Below are positions 1 through 5,951 of a stretch of 8,987 bases of DNA, piece by piece (within the stretch, counting starts at the first letter, position 1; each line of letters opens with the position of its first letter). Made by a program: the position numbers and the translations under genes. The notes beneath the pieces are model-generated. The model was not told where the DNA came from. It did not search any database and was given only the letters and a program-made list of their open reading frames with translations. Location of the stretch: NCBI GenBank assembly GCA_002499185.1, contig DAKN01000002.1:1-8987 (forward strand), written 5' to 3'. This DNA comes from Candidatus Pacearchaeota archaeon UBA284 (lineage in GTDB: Archaea; Nanobdellota; Nanobdellia; Pacearchaeales; UBA284).

Positions 1-188
1 CAGAACCCCTCACTGATTGGCTCCCGTGTACGGTCTAGATATTTATACATCCAACCACCGTAAGGGTTAATTGAGTTATATTTCTAGTATACCACACCGG
101 TAACCGGTCGGGTAGTTCCGTGGAAAAGCGAGACAAATGAGACACTATAAAAGGGCGTGTCTCGTGTCTTATTTTATTTAATACCACA
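1..188. other. GC-richer edge region without a recognisable gene
   Basis: This stretch lies downstream of the minus-strand operon. By hand count it is about 46% GC over positions 1-170, clearly richer than the AT-rich coding DNA to its right. Two short frames touch the left edge: a plus frame open from 1 to a TAA at 61-63, and a minus frame from an ATG at 50-48 that leaves the window after 16 codons. Neither is long enough to identify. A small near-perfect palindrome, ACCGGTAACCGGT, lies at about 96-108. I see no tRNA T-loop or rRNA signature. It could be a junction between the element and flanking DNA, or the end of another gene. Confidence 0.4.
129..164 (-). terminator. Overlapping hairpins, possible terminator of the minus-strand operon
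   Basis: GAGACAC (139-145) can pair with GTGTCTC (157-163). Alternatively CGAGACA (129-135) can pair with TGTCTCG (158-164), so the same right arm has two possible partners. Read on the minus strand, the longer hairpin is followed by CTTTT, a weak U-tract, 25 nt beyond the stop codon of the last operon gene. This fits a modest Rho-independent terminator. The weak U-run and the two competing folds keep confidence low, and a plus-strand reading (TTATTTTATTT after the stem) is also possible. Confidence 0.35.
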
Positions 189-728
189 TTAAATAATGCC
201 CATCTCTATTAATATTTTTTTACTGAACATAATTAGATATCCGATCCTCTCCTTTTCTTTTTCATCAATATTAACATAATTGCCGGATTTAATGGCAAGA
301 AAATTAATTATATCCAATACATTATTAATTATTCTTGGCATTCCTGATGTTTCTATCGACCAACCCTTAGGTTTATAATGTTCTAAATTATTACGAAATG
401 TAGTATGAAATTTTTTAATATCTTCTAACTGTTCCGACGATAGGGTTATCCATTTGCTTTGTACGGTCATACGCATAAATTCTTCGCTTTGGATCCTTTT
501 AATAGCTTCGCAAAAAGCAATCAATCTACCATCTTTATCCACTACACGTATAGCATCAGTTCCTTTTAAAGCACATATTGCAAAACCGTATAATGCCGAA
601 TGAGAACATAAGATAATCCACTTCCAATTCATCTCTCCGTCATCTTTTAGCCTTGTTATGAAAAAATACGCCTTCTCAAGACTGTCTAATGCATTTATTT
701 CTTCGGATAGTTCCAGATATTTACTCAT
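189..728 (-). CDS. HEPN-domain protein, probable RNase (operon gene 4)
   Basis: This 179-aa, mostly helical protein carries the hallmark of HEPN ribonucleases, R-[polar]-x(3-4)-H, as R112-N113-N-L-E-H117 in the segment FRNNLEHYKPKGW. That context (RN..xH followed by a Pro-Lys-Gly-Trp turn) matches what I recall of HEPN-like proteins of the 'RNDxxHxxPKGW' type. Known HEPN RNases act as metal-independent endoribonucleases in toxin-antitoxin, Abi and CRISPR-linked systems, and cleavage of host or phage RNA is the inferred role here. No signal peptide or membrane segment is evident, so it should be cytosolic. It is the last gene of the minus-strand cluster, 27 nt after the helical-repeat gene, and has its own good Shine-Dalgarno (revcomp of 735-741), so it may be translated independently and more strongly. 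The start is set by that Shine-Dalgarno. Domain assignment is fairly secure; target and partner are unknown. Confidence 0.8.
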   Translation of the reverse strand: MSKYLELSEEINALDSLEKAYFFITRLKDDGEMNWKWIILCSHSALYGFAICALKGTDAIRVVDKDGRLIAFCEAIKRIQSEEFMRMTVQSKWITLSSEQLEDIKKFHTTFRNNLEHYKPKGWSIETSGMPRIINNVLDIINFLAIKSGNYVNIDEKEKERIGYLIMFSKKILIEMGII

Positions 729-734
729 ATTTAG

Positions 735-741
735 TTCCTTT
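735..741 (-). promoter_or_regulatory. Strong Shine-Dalgarno (AAAGGAA) for the HEPN gene
   Basis: On the minus strand AAAGGAA lies about 6 nt before the ATG at 728. This is the best ribosome binding site in the minus-strand cluster. It fixes the start codon and suggests that the HEPN protein does not rely on translational coupling, unlike the upstream overlapping genes. Confidence 0.65.
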
Positions 742-755
742 AAGAGGCGAAAAAA

Positions 756-3194
756 TTATTCATTAAATTCTATTTTCCTTAATTGTTTTTCCTCTTCGTT
801 GTTTTGCCTTTCCCTTTTTGCAGAATCTTCAAGATCCTTTATCATTTTTTCGGAAAATTTCCTTACCTGCTTATTTTCGTCATCCAAGTATTTTTTTAGA
901 ATCTCTGCCTTCGTCTCAAAAGCACGAGCAATTCCATCTTCGCCAGAAACTATTCCGGTAGAAAAAAGCATGGCCTCAACATGACTTATATTTTTGTCGT
1001 CTTTAGTTCTTCTGACTACCTCTATGGCCGTTTCGATATCGCCACCCTCAAACCTATCTATTAATTGCACTGCTTTAGTTATATCATCTTCTTTTCCGCT
1101 CTCTATCATGCCCCTAAGGATTGCTGTTGCTGGGCTACCCATTGCTTTCAAAAAACGGCTAACATCCCAATTGTATTTGGAAAAATCAATAGGAATCTTA
1201 TCAATCCATTCCTTGATCAAGGACTGAAACTGATCATGGCTGGAAATATAGTTTTTCAAGTCATCATTAAAATGATAAGGAATTGCCTGATAACGATTAG
1301 CATATCTATCTTCTCTTCTTTCTGTTTTTTCTCTCTTTGTATCTTTTTCCATCCTCTTCCAGAAAATATCAAAAATTATTTTGACGTCATGATTGCCAAT
1401 ATTTAGCAACAGTTCTTGCGCGTCCCAATCCATATCGCCAATTTCGACAAGTAGCCCTTTCAAAATGTTGTTTAGTTCGCTACTTATATCGCTACAATTA
1501 ATACCATTCTTATGAAGTCCGAAATCTATTTCCCTGACAAGAAAATTCTTTTCTTTGCTTTTTTTAATCACTTCTATTAACAGAGGCTCTGTGTGAGGAT
1601 AATCATTCTTAAGATTATCAATTAAAGCATTGACAATGGCATGTTGCAAAATTAAATTGCTCTGCTTTTTTTCTTCAAGGAAAGAAAATTTTCCAGACTG
1701 ATTGATGACACTTTCTATTAACAATAAATCGGCTTCTCTCAACTTTTGACCAGTGCTGGCTCCACCTCTATTGATATCAATGGAGTAAATTATCGCACTA
1801 GTTAGAAACACGTCCTTCTTTTCTATTATTTTTTCTACAGCTTCATCCCATAGATCAAACCTACCACAATCGCGGAATCCGTCCAAAAAGCTCATTAAAA
1901 CATTCTTCGCTAATTTATCACTACCTATAAGATGGCTTAATATAGAAAATGCTATATCCGACTTTTCTGCAGATAATTTTCTTAAAAACCCATTAAACGG
2001 GCGGAACTGCCACTCTTCCACCAAACCAACTTGCTTCGCTATTTTATCGATAATACTTGTCCATTCAGATAAATTAGATTTATTAATTTCTTTAATTTTT
2101 TCATCGATCTCCTTTTTGCGCTCTGTTTCTGCCTCATGGCCCTCTTCCTGACGGAAGACAATATCATCGCCAGCGAATAAATGAAACAACGAATAGAAAG
2201 AATCGGCTAAAATATCTTCCCTCAACTTCTTTGATTCTAGAGAACTTACTTTATCATTATTTTTATTAAACCAATAAAGCCTACTTTCTATCGCCTCGGC
2301 CACAGGAATGCTTCCAATTAAATTACCTTTCTTATTAAAAAGCATCTCTCTGAAAACAGACATTAAATACTTTGTATCATCGGCAATCATTTTTCCTACG
2401 TTTTCCCCGTAGGCTACGCTAATTGGACCCCTTGTCGCTTCATCAAGAATATCTACTATTTTCAGCCTCATTCTTTCATCGTCGGTATTTTTATAAATGC
2501 CAACAACTAAATTTATTGCCTCTCTTCTAATTTTTTTTAAAAAATCATTCGGATCAACAACTCCTGAATGTAATGTTATAGTGTATTGAGCCTCTTTATT
2601 AATTCCGGATGTTGTTCCTTCTACTGACGCATTCAATAATTCCTGTGCCATCGCTTCAATAAAATCAAAATTAGTAATTCTCCTTTCTATCGGCCAGGCC
2701 AAAACATAGTCAAGCACCATCCTTTGTGCCCCATATCCAATCTTTGACTTCGCAAGAACATTAAAATCATATTTAGATAAATGCCTTAAAACTTCAATGG
2801 CTTTATCTTTTTCTTTTTTATTTTCTCTCTCAATAATTTTTTCTAACATAATCAAAACGCCCTCGGGATGAATATAACGAAGCTGATCTAATAACTCTAA
2901 AATTTTAATAGCCAAATCAGTATGGCTCTTTCCATAGAATTCTCCTATTGGAGACTTAATTAACTTTTCCTTTATGGGATTATTAAAAATGCATTCCGCT
3001 ATCTCTATACTTTGCCTTGGAACCCTATAAACGAAACTCCCAAGAATTTCTAATCCTTCCATAATCTCATCATTATTCTTGGCCTTGGCAATTTCTTCTT
3101 TTAGCTCATTCGCAATATCTTCCAAATACTCATCGGCCTTTTTATTTTCTGTCGAAAGATAAGCCTCTAACAAATTTTTATCTATTTTAATCAT
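756..3194 (-). CDS. Large alpha-helical (HEAT-like) repeat protein (operon gene 3)
   Basis: This 812-aa protein is predominantly amphipathic helices throughout. I see no Walker A/B motif, protease triad, helicase motif or transmembrane segment. A charged Glu/Lys-rich linker (about residues 350-372) divides an N-terminal from a C-terminal half. A second charged stretch (about 613-632) is rich in Lys/Arg/Glu. The C-terminus (about 762-785) contains a HEAT-like unit, with a helix ending in the pattern L-x-D-E-N-x-x-V-R-K-F-S and then an amphipathic helix, followed by a highly charged tail. Helical-repeat proteins of this size usually act as scaffolds or sensors. Here it may bind the nuclease-like and HEPN proteins or a phage trigger, which is inference. 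The ATG overlaps the end of the preceding gene by 8 nt and has no Shine-Dalgarno of its own, suggesting translational coupling. The reading frame is intact. I do not recognise a named family over the full length. Confidence 0.8.
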   Translation of the reverse strand: MIKIDKNLLEAYLSTENKKADEYLEDIANELKEEIAKAKNNDEIMEGLEILGSFVYRVPRQSIEIAECIFNNPIKEKLIKSPIGEFYGKSHTDLAIKILELLDQLRYIHPEGVLIMLEKIIERENKKEKDKAIEVLRHLSKYDFNVLAKSKIGYGAQRMVLDYVLAWPIERRITNFDFIEAMAQELLNASVEGTTSGINKEAQYTITLHSGVVDPNDFLKKIRREAINLVVGIYKNTDDERMRLKIVDILDEATRGPISVAYGENVGKMIADDTKYLMSVFREMLFNKKGNLIGSIPVAEAIESRLYWFNKNNDKVSSLESKKLREDILADSFYSLFHLFAGDDIVFRQEEGHEAETERKKEIDEKIKEINKSNLSEWTSIIDKIAKQVGLVEEWQFRPFNGFLRKLSAEKSDIAFSILSHLIGSDKLAKNVLMSFLDGFRDCGRFDLWDEAVEKIIEKKDVFLTSAIIYSIDINRGGASTGQKLREADLLLIESVINQSGKFSFLEEKKQSNLILQHAIVNALIDNLKNDYPHTEPLLIEVIKKSKEKNFLVREIDFGLHKNGINCSDISSELNNILKGLLVEIGDMDWDAQELLLNIGNHDVKIIFDIFWKRMEKDTKREKTERREDRYANRYQAIPYHFNDDLKNYISSHDQFQSLIKEWIDKIPIDFSKYNWDVSRFLKAMGSPATAILRGMIESGKEDDITKAVQLIDRFEGGDIETAIEVVRRTKDDKNISHVEAMLFSTGIVSGEDGIARAFETKAEILKKYLDDENKQVRKFSEKMIKDLEDSAKRERQNNEEEKQLRKIEFNE

Positions 3195-4074
3195 ATTTAG
3201 AAAATAATATTGTAATTTCTTTTAAATTAATTAGGCCTGCATCAATAAAATGGTTAAAAACCGATATCACATCGTTTTTTGACCTTACAAAAATCAGTTC
3301 CCCAGTTCTTCCTAATAGATTATTCGTAATCAAATTTTCGATAATATATCTTTCCTCGCTATCCGTAATTGAGAGATATCTCAAAGCCTCTCTTCTCTTT
3401 TTTTCCATTCTTTGATCTAGAAAAAATGGCTTCAAAATATAAACAAAAATATAATAAAGCATTGATTTTTCTTCTAACTTTTTGATACTATCAGTAAATT
3501 TTTCTTTAATTTCTTCATAGGATTTACTGGGACTGCCGTCGAATTCTTGTTCTTGGATGATTAAAGATTGTTGCTCAACTAAAATCTTAGCAATACCATC
3601 ATAGTGCTTCCTGCAAACATCCATCAACATTGACGAGTTGTTATTAATTTTTTGGTCTTCGGGAAAGATAATTCTTTTGCTCTTTTGATCAAATCTGCTT
3701 AAGTCTTCTATGTCTAATCGAGTAGCAACATATGCCTTATCAATATGTTCCCAGTATACCTTTTCTTGCGGAATATTAACTAAAATTAGAAAAAATGGTT
3801 CGTATGAACGATAAGCATAGTTAATAAGCTCTATGTCGCAATCATAATAATTAACATCATTTTCGGTGCCTTTCAATTGATAAAATAACCTAATACCGGT
3901 TGATCCGCTTTCATCTAAAAATTCAACATGCCCATCTAAATTTGGCATCTTATCTTCATATGGTTGAAAAAGAGCTTCTTCCAATGGAAGCTTGGATTGA
4001 AATATCTGCAACGATCTTTTTTCTACAATATCATTACTGGACAATTTTTTAGTTGGAAGGGCTTCGTTAGACAT
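3187..4074 (-). CDS. DUF4365-like protein, putative PD-(D/E)XK nuclease (operon gene 2)
   Basis: The N-terminal ~130 residues of this 295-aa protein resemble DUF4365: a D-G-x-V-E-F strand (D47, E51), then F-Y-Q-L-K-G-T (Q66, K68), then hydrophobic strands FFLILVN and KVYWEHI. The D...(Q/E)xK arrangement is the core of restriction-endonuclease-fold nucleases, and DUF4365 is the kind of domain found in bacterial defence proteins. DNA cleavage is therefore the expected activity, though the canonical E/D of ExK is Q here, as in several families of this fold. The C-terminal part (about 225-290) is helical with a pattern that could be a winged helix. Between them lies a helical, Lys/Glu-rich linker (about 185-225). 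The gene overlaps its neighbours on both sides by 8 nt and must be co-transcribed with them. The domain call rests on motif recall, not alignment. Confidence 0.72.
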   Translation of the reverse strand: MSNEALPTKKLSSNDIVEKRSLQIFQSKLPLEEALFQPYEDKMPNLDGHVEFLDESGSTGIRLFYQLKGTENDVNYYDCDIELINYAYRSYEPFFLILVNIPQEKVYWEHIDKAYVATRLDIEDLSRFDQKSKRIIFPEDQKINNNSSMLMDVCRKHYDGIAKILVEQQSLIIQEQEFDGSPSKSYEEIKEKFTDSIKKLEEKSMLYYIFVYILKPFFLDQRMEKKRREALRYLSITDSEERYIIENLITNNLLGRTGELIFVRSKNDVISVFNHFIDAGLINLKEITILFSKYD

Positions 4075-4753
4075 TCCCGATACTATTTGAATTACTTATT
4101 TGAGAAGAACCCCTCGACTTTAAAGCACCTCCCTCTTTAGTTATTATCCATCCTTTAATATAAGAAAGCATTATTCCCGATATTTGAAAAAATGCTGAAG
4201 AAGCGTCAATATACGATTTTGATGGAATATTATCACTATAATTACCTATGTACATTTCCATTTTCGCATCGGGACCCATATTTTTAACCGTACTAAAAAA
4301 ATGCTGATCTGAAAAGTGAACATATCCGCATGATTTTTCATAGATATTTTTCAACACTGGATACTCTTTGCATAAACTATCAACTAAATACCAATCAGCC
4401 ATTTTATTCCCATTTCTGTCTTTTAATTTACTAATTGCTGTTCCACCTAAAACTTCCATTACAAAATTATTGATATCATCGACAAGCCACGCTGCTCTCA
4501 ACCTAAAAAGATTATCTAATTGCATTCTTAAAACAGGCACGGCCACAAGAAAATTCTTCTTTTCCACTAAATCACAAAAGGCGGAGACTAGATTCTCGCT
4601 CCTATTTATAGTCGCCATAACATAGAGATCCATTAAATACATATTTCCATTGCAAGCTTTTGTCATTTCTAAAGCCAATGATCCGTATTCCGCATTTAAT
4701 TTTCTAATATTTAGAACGGCTTCTTCGATTTTTATACTATCTTCTTTTTCCAT
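4067..4753 (-). CDS. Helical protein, DUF5677/HEPN-like (operon gene 1)
   Basis: This 228-aa, mainly helical protein is the promoter-proximal gene of the minus-strand cluster. The segment around residues 70-90 (A-V-P-V-L-R-M-Q-L-D-N-L-F-R-L-R-A-A-W) resembles the helix in DUF5677-type proteins, where an arginine helix is followed later by a histidine in a short loop. Here a later segment Y-x-K-S-C-G-Y-V-H-F-S (H146) could play that part. I find no canonical HEPN Rx4-6H motif, so an RNase activity is not supported and a structural or sensing role is equally possible. The last ~20 residues are Ser/Asn-rich and probably disordered. The start has a weak Shine-Dalgarno-like GGA about 6 nt upstream, and a promoter lies ~27-55 nt upstream. 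Its stop lies inside the start region of gene 2 (8-nt overlap). Confidence 0.65.
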   Translation of the reverse strand: MEKEDSIKIEEAVLNIRKLNAEYGSLALEMTKACNGNMYLMDLYVMATINRSENLVSAFCDLVEKKNFLVAVPVLRMQLDNLFRLRAAWLVDDINNFVMEVLGGTAISKLKDRNGNKMADWYLVDSLCKEYPVLKNIYEKSCGYVHFSDQHFFSTVKNMGPDAKMEMYIGNYSDNIPSKSYIDASSAFFQISGIMLSYIKGWIITKEGGALKSRGSSQISNSNSIGNV

Positions 4754-4779
4754 TTATCATCCATAATATTTATGGCTGT

Positions 4780-4808
4780 ATTATAGAATAAATAAACTAT
4801 TACAGCAA
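4780..4808 (-). promoter_or_regulatory. Promoter for the minus-strand four-gene operon
   Basis: On the minus strand a perfect TATAAT (revcomp of 4780-4785) is preceded, across exactly 17 bp, by TTGCTG (revcomp of 4803-4808). The -35 is weak (TTG matches) but spacing is ideal. It would give a 5' leader of about 20 nt before the ATG at 4753. It is back-to-back with the plus-strand promoter at 4854-4883, so the two units are divergently transcribed from one ~280-bp control region. Confidence 0.55.
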
Positions 4809-4853
4809 ATTGAATGATATTTTAAAATAGCCCTTACAGCCTTTGATAGAAAA

Positions 4854-4883
4854 TTGACAAAAATTAACGATGAGGGGTATAAT
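4854..4883 (+). promoter_or_regulatory. Strong sigma-70-type promoter (TTGACA-18-TATAAT)
   Basis: Both hexamers match consensus perfectly: TTGACA at 4854-4859 and TATAAT at 4878-4883, separated by 18 bp. Transcription would start near 4890 and run into the leader/attenuator region ahead of the 248-aa gene. It is the best promoter seen in the window. Confidence 0.8.
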
Positions 4884-4920
4884 TAAATTAATAAAAAATA
4901 AATAAGGAACTTTAACGGTG

Positions 4921-4974
4921 ATGTTAAACCGTTGCTCTAGCGAGAGCATAAATCGTATTTTTGATAGCCTATAA
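4921..4974 (+). CDS. Possible 17-residue leader peptide
   Basis: An ATG at 4921 (or GTG in frame at 4918) opens MLNRCSSESINRIFDSL and stops at TAA 4972-4974, before the terminator. An AAGGA Shine-Dalgarno at 4904-4908 lies 9 nt before the GTG and 12 nt before the ATG. That makes it one of only two places in the window with a good Shine-Dalgarno, whereas the plus-strand structural genes have none. The peptide contains Cys-Ser-Ser-Glu-Ser and Arg codons but no long run of one amino acid. The start lies inside the 1:2 hairpin, so initiation and folding would compete. It may be chance in so short a frame. Confidence 0.4.
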   Translation: MLNRCSSESINRIFDSL

Positions 4975-4983
4975 TATATAATT

Positions 4984-5010
4984 AAAACAACGGTATTGCG
5001 TTGTTTTTTT
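4984..5010 (+). terminator. Intrinsic terminator within the leader
   Basis: AAAACAACG (4984-4992) pairs perfectly with CGTTGTTTT (4999-5007) around the loop GTATTG, and the T-run extends to 5010. It lies 26 nt before the ATG at 5036, between promoter and gene, so it must be read through for the gene to be expressed from the 4854 promoter. Its left arm is shared with the alternative pairing described for the leader RNA. Confidence 0.7.
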
Positions 5011-5035
5011 ACAAAAAATAATAAGAAATAAAAAA

Positions 5036-5782
5036 ATGTCTATTTTATCTGAACACGGAGTTCTGGGTAGTAAATTATCTGAATCAATTAAAGCTTACCA
5101 AAAAAATATGCTATCTTTTTCTGGTATTTCAAATAACACTGACGAACATAAATCATTCCCCAATATACTTGATAATCTTAGATCGCCGATAGATATAAAA
5201 AAATTGGTATTTACAAAAAAAGAAGATATGGAAGAAATCAAAGAATTATTGAAAAAAGCAATAGGTAAGAAAAAATTTGAATCTAAAAGTTCGGTTAATA
5301 AAAATAAGATTTTATTACAAGCAAATAATTGGAAAGAAGTAGAAATAAAATTCAAAGATAAATTTACTATTGAGATTTATATTAATGAAAATCACGTCAA
5401 AACAATTGATTACAAAGAAATTGGCTTTTGTGGTAATGGCAAGGATAAAAAGCCTAACGCACAGTGGAATTTCTTATATCGTTTTTCCGGCATTAACTCT
5501 TTCAAAAAAGAAGAAGCTACTAAGCAGTCTATGGTGTCGTCTCTAGAAAAAAAGGAAGCAAATGTAGATAAAATTAAATCTAAACTATCTAAAAAATTAA
5601 AAGAACTTTTTGGATTAAACGACGATCCCTTCTATATTTATAAAGACTATGGATATTACAATCCTAAATTTAAAATAAAACCACTCCCAGGAGTAAGAGG
5701 AGACGGTAAATTATTAATCTTTACAAGTCAATATATTGACAATATAGACTACGAGGAGAAAGAAGACAATTTTCCGCAATAA
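5036..5782 (+). CDS. Protein of unknown function, possible phage regulator
   Basis: I do not recognise this 248-aa, lysine-rich protein. Residues ~100-130 look like beta strands (K-E-V-E-I-K-F then F-T-I-E-I-Y-I then H-V-K-T-I-D-Y). They are followed by I-G-F and a helix K-P-N-A-Q-W-N-F-L-Y-R-F, a layout resembling the C-terminal winged-helix domains of some regulators. A charged, possibly coiled-coil helix follows (about 155-192). The tail contains D-D-P-F-Y-I-Y-K-D-Y-G-Y-Y and an F-K-I-K-P-L-P strand. No membrane segment or catalytic motif is evident. It stands alone between two terminators (4984-5010 and 5798-5827) behind a strong, apparently attenuated promoter, and is divergent from the defence-like operon. 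That is a typical position for a regulator or an early phage gene. There is no Shine-Dalgarno; the ATG is chosen because AT-rich non-coding DNA lies immediately upstream. Confidence 0.7.
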   Translation: MSILSEHGVLGSKLSESIKAYQKNMLSFSGISNNTDEHKSFPNILDNLRSPIDIKKLVFTKKEDMEEIKELLKKAIGKKKFESKSSVNKNKILLQANNWKEVEIKFKDKFTIEIYINENHVKTIDYKEIGFCGNGKDKKPNAQWNFLYRFSGINSFKKEEATKQSMVSSLEKKEANVDKIKSKLSKKLKELFGLNDDPFYIYKDYGYYNPKFKIKPLPGVRGDGKLLIFTSQYIDNIDYEEKEDNFPQ

Positions 5783-5797
5783 AAATATACTAACTAT

Positions 5798-5827
5798 CCC
5801 CTGCTGAACTTTCAGCAGGGGTTTTTT
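5798..5827 (+). terminator. Strong intrinsic terminator
   Basis: CCCCTGCTGAA (5798-5808) is complementary to TTCAGCAGGGG (5811-5821) and is followed by six Ts (5822-5827), 15 nt after the stop of the 248-aa gene. It insulates that gene from the packaging/methyltransferase unit. The central 15 nt recur at 5889-5903. Confidence 0.9.
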
Positions 5828-5888
5828 ATTATTGCTAAAGATTTTTTTCTTTTAAGTAAGCCAAAAAAATGACTAAATCGTACCAACC

Positions 5889-5903
5889 GCTGAACTTTCA
5901 GCA
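5889..5903. repeat. Second copy of the terminator core, inverted repeat, possible operator
   Basis: GCTGAACTTTCAGCA at 5889-5903 is identical to 5803-5817 inside the terminator 86 bp upstream. It keeps the 6-bp inverted repeat GCTGAA/TTCAGC but lacks the flanking C4/G4 stem and the T-run, so it is not a terminator. It sits 48 bp before the ATG of the next gene and overlaps the possible -35 of that unit, which suggests a protein-binding site, or a relic of duplication. Confidence 0.5.
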
Positions 5904-5926
5904 ATATAGTTAGAGGTCGATAAAAT
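5898..5926 (+). promoter_or_regulatory. Weak candidate promoter for the packaging unit
   Basis: TAAAAT at 5921-5926 lies 17 bp downstream of TCAGCA (5898-5903), a three-of-six match to the -35 consensus. A promoter is needed here because a strong terminator precedes the gene at 5952. If real, its -35 overlaps the inverted repeat at 5889-5903, so a repressor bound there would block it. Confidence 0.25.
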
Positions 5927-5951
5927 AATAAGTAATCATAATTTTAAAAAT

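Larger units (their letters stand above)
4890..5010 (+). ncRNA. Structured leader RNA, putative attenuator or small RNA
   Basis: About 120 nt from a strong promoter to an intrinsic terminator. Segment 1, AACGGT (4914-4919), can pair with segment 2, ACCGTT (4928-4933). Segment 2 extended to ACCGTTG (4928-4934) can instead pair with segment 3, CAACGGT (4988-4994), which is the left arm of the terminator. Segment 3 with segment 4 (4999-5007) forms the terminator. A further stable hairpin GCTCT-AGCG-AGAGC sits at 4934-4947, and TTTAAC (4911-4916) can also pair with GTTAAA (4923-4928) around the possible start codon. This 1:2, 2:3, 3:4 layout is what transcription attenuation requires. If no read-through occurs it is simply a ~120-nt small RNA. 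I do not recognise a known riboswitch or sRNA family. Confidence 0.55.

Noticed and set aside
1..63. Plus frame ending at TAA 61-63 and minus frame from ATG 50-48 at the left edge
   Set aside because: Only 20 and 16 codons are visible, with no recognisable motif; too little to call a gene.
1..188. tRNA or CRISPR array in the left edge
   Set aside because: There is no T-loop (GTTCRANYC) or CCA-ending acceptor fold and no regularly spaced repeats.
658..1406. Open plus-strand frames (658-984, 994-1227, 1065-1406) opposite the large repeat gene
   Set aside because: They are antisense to a well-supported 812-aa gene, consist of low-complexity Phe/Ser/Ile-rich translations, and have no ribosome binding site. 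They are shadows of the minus-strand coding bias.
4368..4625. Plus-strand frame opposite the first operon gene
   Set aside because: It is fully antisense to the 228-aa gene and has no promoter or Shine-Dalgarno. The minus-strand gene is part of an overlapping operon and is the better call.
4890..5010. Retron msr/msd or tracrRNA-like RNA
   Set aside because: No reverse transcriptase or Cas gene is present in the window, and the structure fits an attenuator or small RNA better.
5095..5355. Minus-strand frame opposite the 248-aa gene
   Set aside because: It is Phe/Ser/Ile-rich and antisense to a better supported gene.
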